Shown in pieces: positions 17,226 through 24,859 of a stretch of DNA of 64,000 nt. This DNA is from Novosphingobium album (ex Liu et al. 2023) (GTDB lineage Bacteria > Pseudomonadota > Alphaproteobacteria > Sphingomonadales > Sphingomonadaceae): assembly GCF_029076845.1 (NCBI RefSeq), contig NZ_JARESE010000010.1, forward strand, positions 175,364-239,363. The letters run 5' to 3'. The notes under the pieces are model-generated. The model was not told the DNA's origin. It worked only from the letters and a program-made list of their open reading frames with translations, and searched no databases. The position numbers were made by a program, and so were the translations under genes. The stretch's first letter is position 1. Every line of letters starts with the position of its first letter.

Positions 17226-18653
17226 TCAGGCCACGCGCCGGCGCGCGGCTTCGATCACCGCCGCGATGCGGGCCATGTCGGCGGCAAAGCCGGCCGCCAG
17301 CGCATCAGGCGCCAGCCCCGCGCGCGCCACGATCATCGGCATGGACAGGCTGATCCGCAGCGTCCCCGCCCAATCGCCCGAAGCATCGCGCAGGCAGCGC
17401 ACCGGCTGGCCCAGCCGCAACCCGCGCGCGGCCAGCACTTTCTGCCAGCGCTGCGCGGTGGCGAAGCTGGCCCCGCCGGGCATGGCCGAAAGGTCGATCG
17501 TCGCCAGCGTAGCGGTGTGCAGGCCGCCGGGGGCGAGCGCGGGCGCGACCAGCCCGGCGTCGATCCGGCGCGCCAGCGCGCGCACCGCCACGCCGAACGC
17601 GGCGATCACCGCGTCGCGGCGCCCGGCGCCGATGGCGGCGAAGCGCTCCAGTTCGAACAACGCGGCTTCAAGGCGCAGCAGCAGCCCGGGATTGGCCCCG
17701 GCGGGCAGGAGATCGGCCTCGCGCCACTCGGCCGGCCATTCCGCCCGACGGAACACCGTGGCCAGTCCCCGCGCCAGCATCGCGGCGGGGCGGCGGCCGG
17801 GGGGCACCAGCGCCATGCCCGAAAAGGGCGGGCCGCCGATGAATTTCGATCCCGTGAGGAACACCACGCAGCCGCGATCGAGATAACCGCGAATCTCCGC
17901 CGGCTCGATCCGCGCCTGGCAGGCATCGACCGCCAGCGTCAGGTCATCGCCATGCCGTGCCAGCAAGCCGTCGATCGCCGCGAGATCGGGCAGGATCAGC
18001 CCGGTCTTCGATCCGTGCACGGCGTGCGCCACTACCTTGCGGCCCTGCCGGCGCGCCGTGGCGATCGCGGTGTCGAGCGCGGCGGCTACGGCATCGCTGG
18101 CCAAGGCGGTCGAGCCGGCACCGCGCAACGGCAGCGCCGCCACCTCGACCGCTTCGAACCCGGCGATCCCGGCGCCCTTGCGGATCGCGCCGGCCAGCGC
18201 GGTCTCACCCGAAAAATAGCATCCCCCCGCCGCCAGCAGGCAGCCGCTGCCCACTTCGTCCGGCCCCAGCACGATGTTGGTAACGGGTGCGCCGGCGCCG
18301 TTTCCGGCCAGCGCCAGGCCGACATATTCCAGATCGGTACCCGAAGGCGCGAAGACGACGCCGGTATCCGCCGTCAGCCCCCACAGGCCGCGCAGGCGAT
18401 GCCGCATCCGCTCCAGCGCGGCAGCATAAGCGGCCGGATCCTGCAACCCGTGCACCGGCCAGTCGGCCACCAGGCGTTCCAGATGGCGAAAGGCATCGAG
18501 CGAAATATCGTTCGCGGTGGAAGAAGCATAGCCGATCACCGCCCGCGGGAACGGCGAGGCGCCATAGACATTGGTATTGCCCCCGTTGGGCACGGTAATC
18601 CGCCGATCGCCGCCCGATGCCAGCATCGGGGAAAGAAATTGCGCGCAGCTCAT
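17226..18653 (-). CDS. PLP-dependent enzyme, aminotransferase class V-like fold
   Basis: A 475-residue fold-type I PLP enzyme. LTGSKFIGGPPFSG contains the likely Schiff-base lysine, and LTLAVDACQARIEPAEI contains the Asp that holds the pyridine nitrogen. FAPSGTDLEYVGLALAGNG is a plausible phosphate-binding loop. It resembles cysteine desulfurase or kynureninase relatives but fits none clearly. It is divergent from the ATP-grasp gene and in line with the flippase gene, so it may make or process an amino component for the cluster product (inference). Confidence 0.7.
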   Translation of the reverse strand: MSCAQFLSPMLASGGDRRITVPNGGNTNVYGASPFPRAVIGYASSTANDISLDAFRHLERLVADWPVHGLQDPAAYAAALERMRHRLRGLWGLTADTGVVFAPSGTDLEYVGLALAGNGAGAPVTNIVLGPDEVGSGCLLAAGGCYFSGETALAGAIRKGAGIAGFEAVEVAALPLRGAGSTALASDAVAAALDTAIATARRQGRKVVAHAVHGSKTGLILPDLAAIDGLLARHGDDLTLAVDACQARIEPAEIRGYLDRGCVVFLTGSKFIGGPPFSGMALVPPGRRPAAMLARGLATVFRRAEWPAEWREADLLPAGANPGLLLRLEAALFELERFAAIGAGRRDAVIAAFGVAVRALARRIDAGLVAPALAPGGLHTATLATIDLSAMPGGASFATAQRWQKVLAARGLRLGQPVRCLRDASGDWAGTLRISLSMPMIVARAGLAPDALAAGFAADMARIAAVIEAARRRVA

Positions 18654-18761
18654 GATCTGGGGCTCCAGGCGGGTATCCGGCCGGTATATGCGCCCGGCAC
18701 GACGGTTTCGTTACAAATCCTTCACAGCCATGTCACAGTGCGCGCAGATAGGCCGTCAGTC

Positions 18762-19805
18762 ATGCAAGTCCTGACGTTCGGCCCGCGCCAGATCGCCCGT
18801 ATTCCCGCCGCCTCGCTTGAGCGGCTGACAGTGCTGTTCATTGCCAAACACGTGTTCTGGCAAGGGGGACTGCACCATGAAGACGGCAACCACGCCGTCT
18901 ATCATCGCGAGATTCGCGATATGCTGACCGAGATCGGCGTGCGACTGCAACTGGCCGACAGCTATGAAGCGCTGTTCGCCGATCCGGGCTGCGATTTCAT
19001 TTTCCCGCTGCTCAATCGCGGCGGCTTCCTCAATTCCGAGATGCTGCTGCCGCTGCTGTCCACGCGTCTGGGCATTCCCTTCCTGGGCGCCAGCCCGATC
19101 CTGCGCGGCCTGTCCGACGACAAGCACCTGACCAAGCTGGAAGCGCGCAGTCGCGGCGTGCCGACCGCGCCCTGGGCGATCTATCGCCGGGCCGCGCCGA
19201 TCGACGCGGCCCGCTGCCCGCGCGCCGATCGGCTGGTGATCAAGCCCAACGCCTCCTCGGCAAGCTGGGGCGTGCGCGACGCGGGCGACTGGGCCGGCAC
19301 CCAGCGCGCGATCGAGGAAATCCACGCCGAAGGGCATGACGCCATCGTCGAGCCCTTTATCGAAGGCAGCGATGTCGAAGTGCCGGTGATCACTTGCGGC
19401 GGCCTGCCTTCGATCATGCCGATGATGCTGTTCCGCCAGGCCGATCCGGCGCACTTGCGCACTTATTTCGAAAAGCGCGACCTGGTCGAGCGCGAGGCCA
19501 AGTACAGCCTCGATCCGTTCGACAACGAAGGGCCCGCCGCCGCCGAGATCGCGGATTACACCCGCGCGCTGGCGGGCGTGTTCTTCCCGTTCGACTACGG
19601 CCGCTTCGAATTCCGCTTTGACGAGCGGACCGGGCAGGTCACGTTCCTCGAAGTCAATCTCAACTGCAATCTCTGGTCCGAGAAGGTGTTCGGCCGGTCG
19701 GCCGCGCTGCTCGGCTGGCGCCATGCCGACCTGATCGAGACGATCCTGTGCGAAAGCCTGCTGCGCCACGGCCTGATCGAAACGCGCGAGCTGGCCGCCG
19801 CGTGA
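18762..19805 (+). CDS. ATP-grasp ligase, D-Ala-D-Ala ligase-like
   Basis: A 347-residue protein whose central and C-terminal parts have the ATP-grasp order: LGASPILRGLSDDKHLTKL, then DRLVIKPNASSASWGVRD (glycine loop region), IVEPFIEGSDVEVPVITCGG, and the metal-binding EVNLNCNLWSE. It would join an amino acid to a carboxylate through an acyl-phosphate. Unlike Ddl, the N-terminus (residues 1-90) is not the usual Ddl domain. It is separated from the nucleotidyltransferase by seven bases. True peptidoglycan Ddl is normally in the dcw cluster, so a special substrate is likely. Confidence 0.78.
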   Translation: MQVLTFGPRQIARIPAASLERLTVLFIAKHVFWQGGLHHEDGNHAVYHREIRDMLTEIGVRLQLADSYEALFADPGCDFIFPLLNRGGFLNSEMLLPLLSTRLGIPFLGASPILRGLSDDKHLTKLEARSRGVPTAPWAIYRRAAPIDAARCPRADRLVIKPNASSASWGVRDAGDWAGTQRAIEEIHAEGHDAIVEPFIEGSDVEVPVITCGGLPSIMPMMLFRQADPAHLRTYFEKRDLVEREAKYSLDPFDNEGPAAAEIADYTRALAGVFFPFDYGRFEFRFDERTGQVTFLEVNLNCNLWSEKVFGRSAALLGWRHADLIETILCESLLRHGLIETRELAAA

Positions 19806-19812
19806 TGGCGGG

Positions 19813-20667
19813 ATGACGGCCATGGCGGCGCAGGACGTGCGGATCGTGGTGCTGGCGGCGCAGCGCAAGGGCGTGGCCAATCCGCTGGCCGAGCGTTTCC
19901 ATGTCAGCCACAAGTGCCTGATCCCGCTGCACGGCATCCCGCTGATCCGCCACGTCATGGCCATGCTGGCCGCGCATGGCGCGGGCGCGGGCATCGTCAT
20001 CTCGGTCGAGCCCGAAGCCTTCGCGGCGGTGCGCGAGGCGCTGGCCGGCCTGCCCGATGAAGCGGCGATCACGCTGTGCCCCGCCGCCGACAATCTGGCC
20101 GACAGCGTGCTGGCGGCGGCGGGCGATCATGACGGGCCGATCGTCATCACCACGGCCGATCACGCGCTGCTGCGGCCCGAATCGGTCGATGCGATGATCG
20201 CCGCGCTGGCCCACGCCGATGTCGCCATCGCCATGGCCCGGCGCGACGCGGTGCTGGGCGTCCATGCCGCCGGGCAGCGCCGGTTCTACGAATTCAGCGA
20301 TCATGGCTATTCGAACTGCAATCTCTATGCGCTGGCCGGGCGCAAGGCGCTGGGGGCGGTCGAGGTGTTTCGCGGCGGCGGCCAGTTCGCCAAGAACGCG
20401 GCCCGCATCGTCCAGTCGTTCGGCGTGCTCAACCTGCTGGCGCTGCGGTTCCGGCTGGTCAGCCTGGCCGGCGCGATGCGGCGGATCTCGCGGCGGATCG
20501 GGCTGGAGATCGCCCCGGTGGTGATCGCGGACGGCAGCCAGGCGATCGATGTCGACAATGACCGGACTTACGCGGTCGTCTCCGAACTGCTGACCCAGCG
20601 CGAGCGGGCCGAGGCCGGCTCCGCGCTGGCCGATATCATGCCGGTGCGCGCCATCCGCGTCGCCTGA
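19813..20667 (+). CDS. Nucleotidyltransferase-fold protein (MobA/IspD-like)
   Basis: A 284-residue enzyme with the sugar-phosphate or alcohol-phosphate nucleotidyltransferase fold. The N-terminal loop VVLAAQRKGVANPLAERF replaces the usual LAAGxGxR signature, followed by SHKCLIPLHGIPLIRHVMAM. VITTADHALL is the metal-binding region. The family activates a phosphorylated group with CTP, UTP or GTP. Immediately downstream of the ATP-grasp gene, it probably works on the same pathway. The donor nucleotide and acceptor are unknown. Confidence 0.7.
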   Translation: MTAMAAQDVRIVVLAAQRKGVANPLAERFHVSHKCLIPLHGIPLIRHVMAMLAAHGAGAGIVISVEPEAFAAVREALAGLPDEAAITLCPAADNLADSVLAAAGDHDGPIVITTADHALLRPESVDAMIAALAHADVAIAMARRDAVLGVHAAGQRRFYEFSDHGYSNCNLYALAGRKALGAVEVFRGGGQFAKNAARIVQSFGVLNLLALRFRLVSLAGAMRRISRRIGLEIAPVVIADGSQAIDVDNDRTYAVVSELLTQRERAEAGSALADIMPVRAIRVA

Positions 20668-20676
20668 CGCGCGCGC

Positions 20677-20740
20677 ATCGCTGGCCCGATCGCCGGCCCC
20701 AATCGCTGGCCCTGATCGCCGGCCCTGATCGCCGGCAGGG
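20677..20740. repeat. Short tandem repeat, five units of 12-13 bases
   Basis: Units read ATCGCTGGCCCG, ATCGCCGGCCCCA, ATCGCTGGCCCTG, ATCGCCGGCCCTG and ATCGCCGGCAGGG in direct succession. They fill the gap between the convergent nucleotidyltransferase and EEP genes. The function is unknown; slippage could change copy number. Confidence 0.8.
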
Positions 20741-20745
20741 CCGCG

Positions 20746-21777
20746 TCAGCTTGCGAGCGGGCGCAGGCGATAATGGACGGTGTAGCCCATGTGATCGGAA
20801 AGCATCGTGCCGTCAGGCTCGGTACCGAAGGGAATCTCGATGTCCGAGGGCACCAGCCGGGCGCGGGTGCCGGGCAGCGAGAACTGCAAGTCCCGCGCGC
20901 GCTGGCGGATCCACGCCGCGTCGGCCCCGCGTGTGACGTCTTGCCCCGCAATCGGCGCCTCCTGCGACAAGGCATCGCGCACCGGCACGCCGCCGTTGAG
21001 CTGGCGTAGCGCATCGCGCAAGCTGGCGATGCGGAACGGGCGCTGGCCCTGGTTGAAATCGCCCGCGACGATCACCGGCACGCCGCGATCGCGCGTGCGG
21101 CCCAGGTAATCGCGCAGGAACGCGGCCTGGCGCGCATAGGCCGCCTCGGTCCGCGCGCGCGGCGCGCCCGAGGCCTTGCGGCAATTGAGGTGCGTGGTGG
21201 CGACGGCGACCGGGCCGATCCCCGGCACGTCGAGCGTTACCAGCACCACGCCCTTGGCGGCCAGGCAATCGTATCCGGCGCAGGCGCCCGCCGGGAACGG
21301 CGCGCGCGCGACCGCGCGCACCGGATAGTCCGACAGCACGACCAGCCCGCTGTCGATCCACGCCGGGCCCGTCTCGCCCAGCGACCATTCGCGGCCGGGC
21401 ATGTCCGCAGCGGCCGGCGCGGGCGCGGTGTAGGGCCCTTCGACATAATAGGGATAGCCGGCGATCGCGCCGATCTGCTTGGCCTCGTCCCGGAACGCTT
21501 CCTGCAGCACGACGACGCCCGGCTGGCGCCCCTCGCGCCGAAGCTGCGCCAGCCGGGCGGCGATCTTGCGCAAGGCCGGGCCGCGCTGGCGGGCGATCGG
21601 CCAGGGCAGGCCCTTGACGTTGTAGGTCAGCACCGCGAAATCGCCTTCGGGCGTGGGCCGGGCATCGACCGGGATCAGCGAGGCGGGCGTCGCGATCGGT
21701 TCGGCAAAGCTGGTACCGCCAGCCAGGACGACCAGGCCCAGCAGGCTGCGGAAGCGGTAGAGCCGGGGCAAGCGCAT
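20746..21777 (-). CDS. Endonuclease/exonuclease/phosphatase (EEP) family hydrolase, exported
   Basis: A 343-residue protein with an N-terminal signal-like segment (about 1-25, ends GGTSFAEP). EEP-fold landmarks are AVLTYNVKGLPW (metal-binding Asn), VVVLQEAF (Glu), VIVAGDFNQGQR (Asp/Asn) and the terminal LSDHMGY (Asp-His). The family includes neutral sphingomyelinase and phosphoinositide phosphatases as well as nucleases. Being exported, a lipid or sugar-phosphate phosphodiesterase is more likely than DNA repair (inference). It lies six bases downstream of the beta-propeller gene and forms an operon with it. Confidence 0.78.
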   Translation of the reverse strand: MRLPRLYRFRSLLGLVVLAGGTSFAEPIATPASLIPVDARPTPEGDFAVLTYNVKGLPWPIARQRGPALRKIAARLAQLRREGRQPGVVVLQEAFRDEAKQIGAIAGYPYYVEGPYTAPAPAAADMPGREWSLGETGPAWIDSGLVVLSDYPVRAVARAPFPAGACAGYDCLAAKGVVLVTLDVPGIGPVAVATTHLNCRKASGAPRARTEAAYARQAAFLRDYLGRTRDRGVPVIVAGDFNQGQRPFRIASLRDALRQLNGGVPVRDALSQEAPIAGQDVTRGADAAWIRQRARDLQFSLPGTRARLVPSDIEIPFGTEPDGTMLSDHMGYTVHYRLRPLAS

Positions 21778-21783
21778 GACGGG

Positions 21784-22647
21784 CTAGTCCTTTGGCGCGG
21801 GGATCGGAGGGATGCGGCTGGCAACGACGGTGCGGCTCTGCCGGTCGATCGACCAGAGCAGCCCCGGCTGTGCGGGATCGAAATCGATCGCCTGGCCGAA
21901 CGTGGCGGTGGCGATCGTCGCCACATGGCGCAGGACCGTGCCGTGCGCGGGGACTTCCAGCACATAGACCTCCGGCTTGTCGTGCCCGCTGGCATAGAGC
22001 CGCCCGTCCGCCCCCCAGCCCAGCCCGGATACGCTGCGCGGCGCGATCCGGGCGAGCACCGACGCGGGCAGCGTCCAGCGCCGCGTGACCGCGAAATTCC
22101 CGTCCAGCTCGGCGATCAGGGTATCGCGGTGGTCCTTGCCGGGAACGCCGCCCTTGCCATCGTATTGCGCGAAGCTGGCCCACCAGCGGCCATCGCGCCG
22201 GATCAGCGCGGTGAACGAGCCGGGGTTGGCCGGCAAGGCCACGCTGCGCAAATGGCGCAGGCTGGCGGCATCGAAGAATTCCACCGTGCCGGTCTGCGGC
22301 ACGGCGGGATAGTTCGAGGCGGCGCAGACCAGTTCGGCGGCGGCCACGGTGCAACTGTTGATGTGCGGGAATGCGTGCGGATCGCCGCTGAATTCGGCGA
22401 CGCGCGCGCCGCTGTCGAGCGCGTAGCGCGTGATGCGGCTGTTATCGATCGCATAGATATGCGCACCGTCCGAAGCGACGCCCTGCCGCGCTTCCTCGGC
22501 CGCCAGAGTGCGTTCGGGCAGCGCATAGAGCATGACTGCGTCGGGTGCCTTCGCCAGGGCGGGAATGCCGGCAGCGATCAGACCCGCGCCGGCCAGGCAA
22601 AGCCCCAGACGCCTTCCCGTCCGACCGCCTTGCACGTGCCTGTCCAT
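21784..22647 (-). CDS. Exported protein with beta-propeller-like repeats, function unknown
   Basis: A 287-residue protein with a signal-like N-terminus (GLCLAGAGLIAAGIPALAKA at about 14-33). Repeated motifs of the type DGAHIYAIDNSRITRYALDS and WGADGRLYASGHDKPEVYVL suggest NHL/SMP-30-like beta-propeller blades. No catalytic motif was recognised. It is the first gene of a two-gene unit with the EEP hydrolase. Confidence 0.6.
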   Translation of the reverse strand: MDRHVQGGRTGRRLGLCLAGAGLIAAGIPALAKAPDAVMLYALPERTLAAEEARQGVASDGAHIYAIDNSRITRYALDSGARVAEFSGDPHAFPHINSCTVAAAELVCAASNYPAVPQTGTVEFFDAASLRHLRSVALPANPGSFTALIRRDGRWWASFAQYDGKGGVPGKDHRDTLIAELDGNFAVTRRWTLPASVLARIAPRSVSGLGWGADGRLYASGHDKPEVYVLEVPAHGTVLRHVATIATATFGQAIDFDPAQPGLLWSIDRQSRTVVASRIPPIPAPKD

Positions 22648-22761
22648 CGAATACCCCCCCGGTGTTCGGGGCTGCGCCTAGCCCGGCAATGAGTCGGCCG
22701 GATGATGGATTCGTGGAGCTTTGATGACATTTGTGGATAACCGGCGCATCAAACGCACGGC

Positions 22762-23772
22762 TCAGACCAGCGCGGCCGCTCCCGCGCCGATCTCGGCGAA
22801 ATAGCGGGCCATGGCATCGGCCGCCTTGTCGCTCAGCGCGATGAAGGCCCGGCGGCGATCGGTATCGTCCCCCAGCCGCCGGAACAGCCCGGCTTCCACC
22901 ATCTGGCCGATCCAGCGCAGCGCCGTGGTGGGCGGCACGCCCGAGGCGATGCACAGCGACGTGACCGAGACGCGCGCGTGTTCCGCCCGCGCGGCGGTGA
23001 GATCGAGCAGCATGTCCCAGGCCGGATGGGCGAACAACGCGCCATCGAGGAAGCGGGCGCGCAACTGGCGCTGCCGCACGATCCGGCGCACCAGCCGGGG
23101 ATCGGGCAGCGGCGGCCGGGCAGCGCGCAGCCCGGCCTTATCGCCCATGGCGCAGGCCGGCCCGTCAGCCGCCATGCCGCTGACCAGGCCGCTCGGCTCC
23201 GGGGAGGCTCCGGCAAAGGCAAAGGCATGGCCGTTCACACTGGCGCCGCCCGATGCCAGTCGCTCCATCTTCCCGGCGATCTGGCCGACCTGCTCCGTCA
23301 GCCGCAGGATCATCAGCCGGTCATCCTCGGACAGTTCGCGCAGCCGCCGCGCGGGGAACCGCGCCAGCACTTCGCCCAGCGCGATCACCCGCTCCGCCCG
23401 GTCAGGATCGACCAGGATCAACGGGTTCGACTGGTCCATCACGGCGAAAACCGCGTCGAGCCCATCCACCGTGGTGGAAACGACAAGCTGCGCGCCCGCG
23501 TTGGCCGCGCGCATGTCCAGCCGGGCCAGCGCGGCGATCGCCATCGCATCCGCCACCGGGCAATCGACCAGCACGACATCGCCCAGCGGCCGGGCCTCCC
23601 CCTCGATCAGCGCGGCCAGATCCGTCGTCACCGCCACGCGCAGCCCGGCGGCCTGCGCATCGTCGCGGATCGTGGCGCGCAGATGCGGCCTGTCGGCATA
23701 GATCGAAAGCGCCAGCGGCAGCCCGGCGGAATCTTCGGCGGTGGCGGCATAGGCGAAATTGGCTTGCGGCAT
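22762..23772 (-). CDS. MarR-type winged-helix regulator with receiver-like N-terminal extension
   Basis: A 336-residue protein whose last ~110 residues have a MarR-like winged helix (VSVTSLCIASGVPPTTALRW, then GDDTDRRRAFIALSDKAADA for the wing). The first ~140 residues have alternating strands and helices with VVLVDCPVADAMAIAALARL, resembling a response-regulator receiver without a proven phosphorylation pair. The middle is a linker. Standard MarR proteins are about 150 residues, so this is a fused form. It is downstream of hemH with a 70-base gap; target and signal are unknown. Confidence 0.7.
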   Translation of the reverse strand: MPQANFAYAATAEDSAGLPLALSIYADRPHLRATIRDDAQAAGLRVAVTTDLAALIEGEARPLGDVVLVDCPVADAMAIAALARLDMRAANAGAQLVVSTTVDGLDAVFAVMDQSNPLILVDPDRAERVIALGEVLARFPARRLRELSEDDRLMILRLTEQVGQIAGKMERLASGGASVNGHAFAFAGASPEPSGLVSGMAADGPACAMGDKAGLRAARPPLPDPRLVRRIVRQRQLRARFLDGALFAHPAWDMLLDLTAARAEHARVSVTSLCIASGVPPTTALRWIGQMVEAGLFRRLGDDTDRRRAFIALSDKAADAMARYFAEIGAGAAALV

Positions 23773-23787
23773 GGCGGTCGCGGCTCC

Positions 23788-23806
23788 GTTCGCGAATCTT
23801 ACGAAC
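23788..23806. promoter_or_regulatory. Inverted repeat upstream of the MarR-type gene
   Basis: GTTCG and CGAAC flank a nine-base spacer just upstream of the MarR-type start. Such a site could be an autoregulatory operator. Short arms make the call weak. Confidence 0.3.
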
Positions 23807-23842
23807 AGGAGTAGAACAAAACAGGATTAAGTCAAGAATGGA

Positions 23843-24859
23843 TCAATCGATCCAGCCCGCCAGCTCGCGCCGCGTCAGCGCTTCCAGCATGGCCATGCCG
23901 GGCTCGCCGGTGTTGAGGCAGGTCAGCGCGGCGAAGGCGGTGCCACCCGCGCCGAGGAATTCATCGCGCCCGCGCAGGGCCAGTTCCTCCAGCGTCTCAA
24001 GGCAATCGGCGGCAAAGCCCGGCGCGGCCACGACCAGCCGGCGCGTGCCGGCCCTGGCTTCGGCCAGCAGTGTCGCATCGGTCGCCGGTTCGAGCCATTT
24101 GGCCCGGCCGAAGCGCGACTGGAACGTGGTGTCGATCCGCAGATCGGGAAAGCGCGGCGCCAGCGCCTCACCCAGCAGGCGCGCGGTCTTGCGGCACTGG
24201 CAGTGATAGGGATCGCCCAGATCCAGCGTCCGCCGGGGCATCCCGTGGAACGAGAGCAGCAGCACTTCGGGCGCGAAATCCAGCGCTTCGATCTGCCCCG
24301 TCAGGTCGGCCGCAAGCGCGGCGATATAAAGCGGATCGTCATAGTAGGGCGGCAGCGTGCGCAGCGCGGGATGCCAGCGCGATCGCGCCAGCGCCGCGCC
24401 CACCGCGTCCATCACCGTGGCCGTCGTCGCGGCCGAATATTGCGGGTAGAGCGGGGCGACGAGGATGCGATCGCAGCCCGCCGCCTGCAGCGCCGCCAGC
24501 CGATCGGCGATGGCGGGCCGGCCATAGCGCATCGCCCAGTCCACCCGCGCGGCCGGGCCCAGCCGGGCTTGCAGCGCCTGGGCCTGGGCGGCGGTGATCG
24601 CGGCCAGCGGCGATCCCGCCTCGGTCCAGACCTGGGCATAGGCATGGGCGGATTTCGCCGGGCGGACGCGCAGGATCACGCCGTGGAGGATCGGCTTCCA
24701 GGCGATCGCCGGGATCTCCACCACGCGCCGGTCCGACAGGAACTCGGCCAGATAGCGCCGCACCGCCGCCGGGGTGGGCGCATCGGGCGTGCCCAGGTTG
24801 ACCAGCAGCACACCGATCCCGCCAATGCGCGCTTCGGGATGATCGGCCGGCGGGTTCAT
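23843..24859 (-). CDS. hemH: Ferrochelatase
   Basis: A 338-residue enzyme inserting Fe(II) into protoporphyrin IX, the last step of heme synthesis. Recognised by GVLLVNLGTPDAPTPAAVRR at the N-terminus, VAPLYPQYSAATTATVMD, and LLLSFHGMPRRTLDLGDPYH with the metal-binding His. VVAAPGFAADCLETLEEL is the conserved C-terminal stretch with the essential Glu. It overlaps the upstream molybdenum hydroxylase gene by ATGA, an unusual operon partner. Confidence 0.97.
   Translation of the reverse strand: MNPPADHPEARIGGIGVLLVNLGTPDAPTPAAVRRYLAEFLSDRRVVEIPAIAWKPILHGVILRVRPAKSAHAYAQVWTEAGSPLAAITAAQAQALQARLGPAARVDWAMRYGRPAIADRLAALQAAGCDRILVAPLYPQYSAATTATVMDAVGAALARSRWHPALRTLPPYYDDPLYIAALAADLTGQIEALDFAPEVLLLSFHGMPRRTLDLGDPYHCQCRKTARLLGEALAPRFPDLRIDTTFQSRFGRAKWLEPATDATLLAEARAGTRRLVVAAPGFAADCLETLEELALRGRDEFLGAGGTAFAALTCLNTGEPGMAMLEALTRRELAGWID

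Noticed and set aside
15045..18761. Very long plus-strand open frame running into the ATP-grasp gene
   Set aside because: It is antisense to the flippase and PLP genes; only the part from 18762 has real protein character. GC-rich codon bias keeps the other frames open.
18762..19805. ATP-grasp gene as peptidoglycan ddl
   Set aside because: The N-terminal third does not look like Ddl, and the neighbourhood is a glycan cluster rather than dcw genes.
20746..21777. EEP gene as a second exodeoxyribonuclease III
   Set aside because: It has an export signal and lacks the RRLDHMW-type motif seen in the real xth at 47608.
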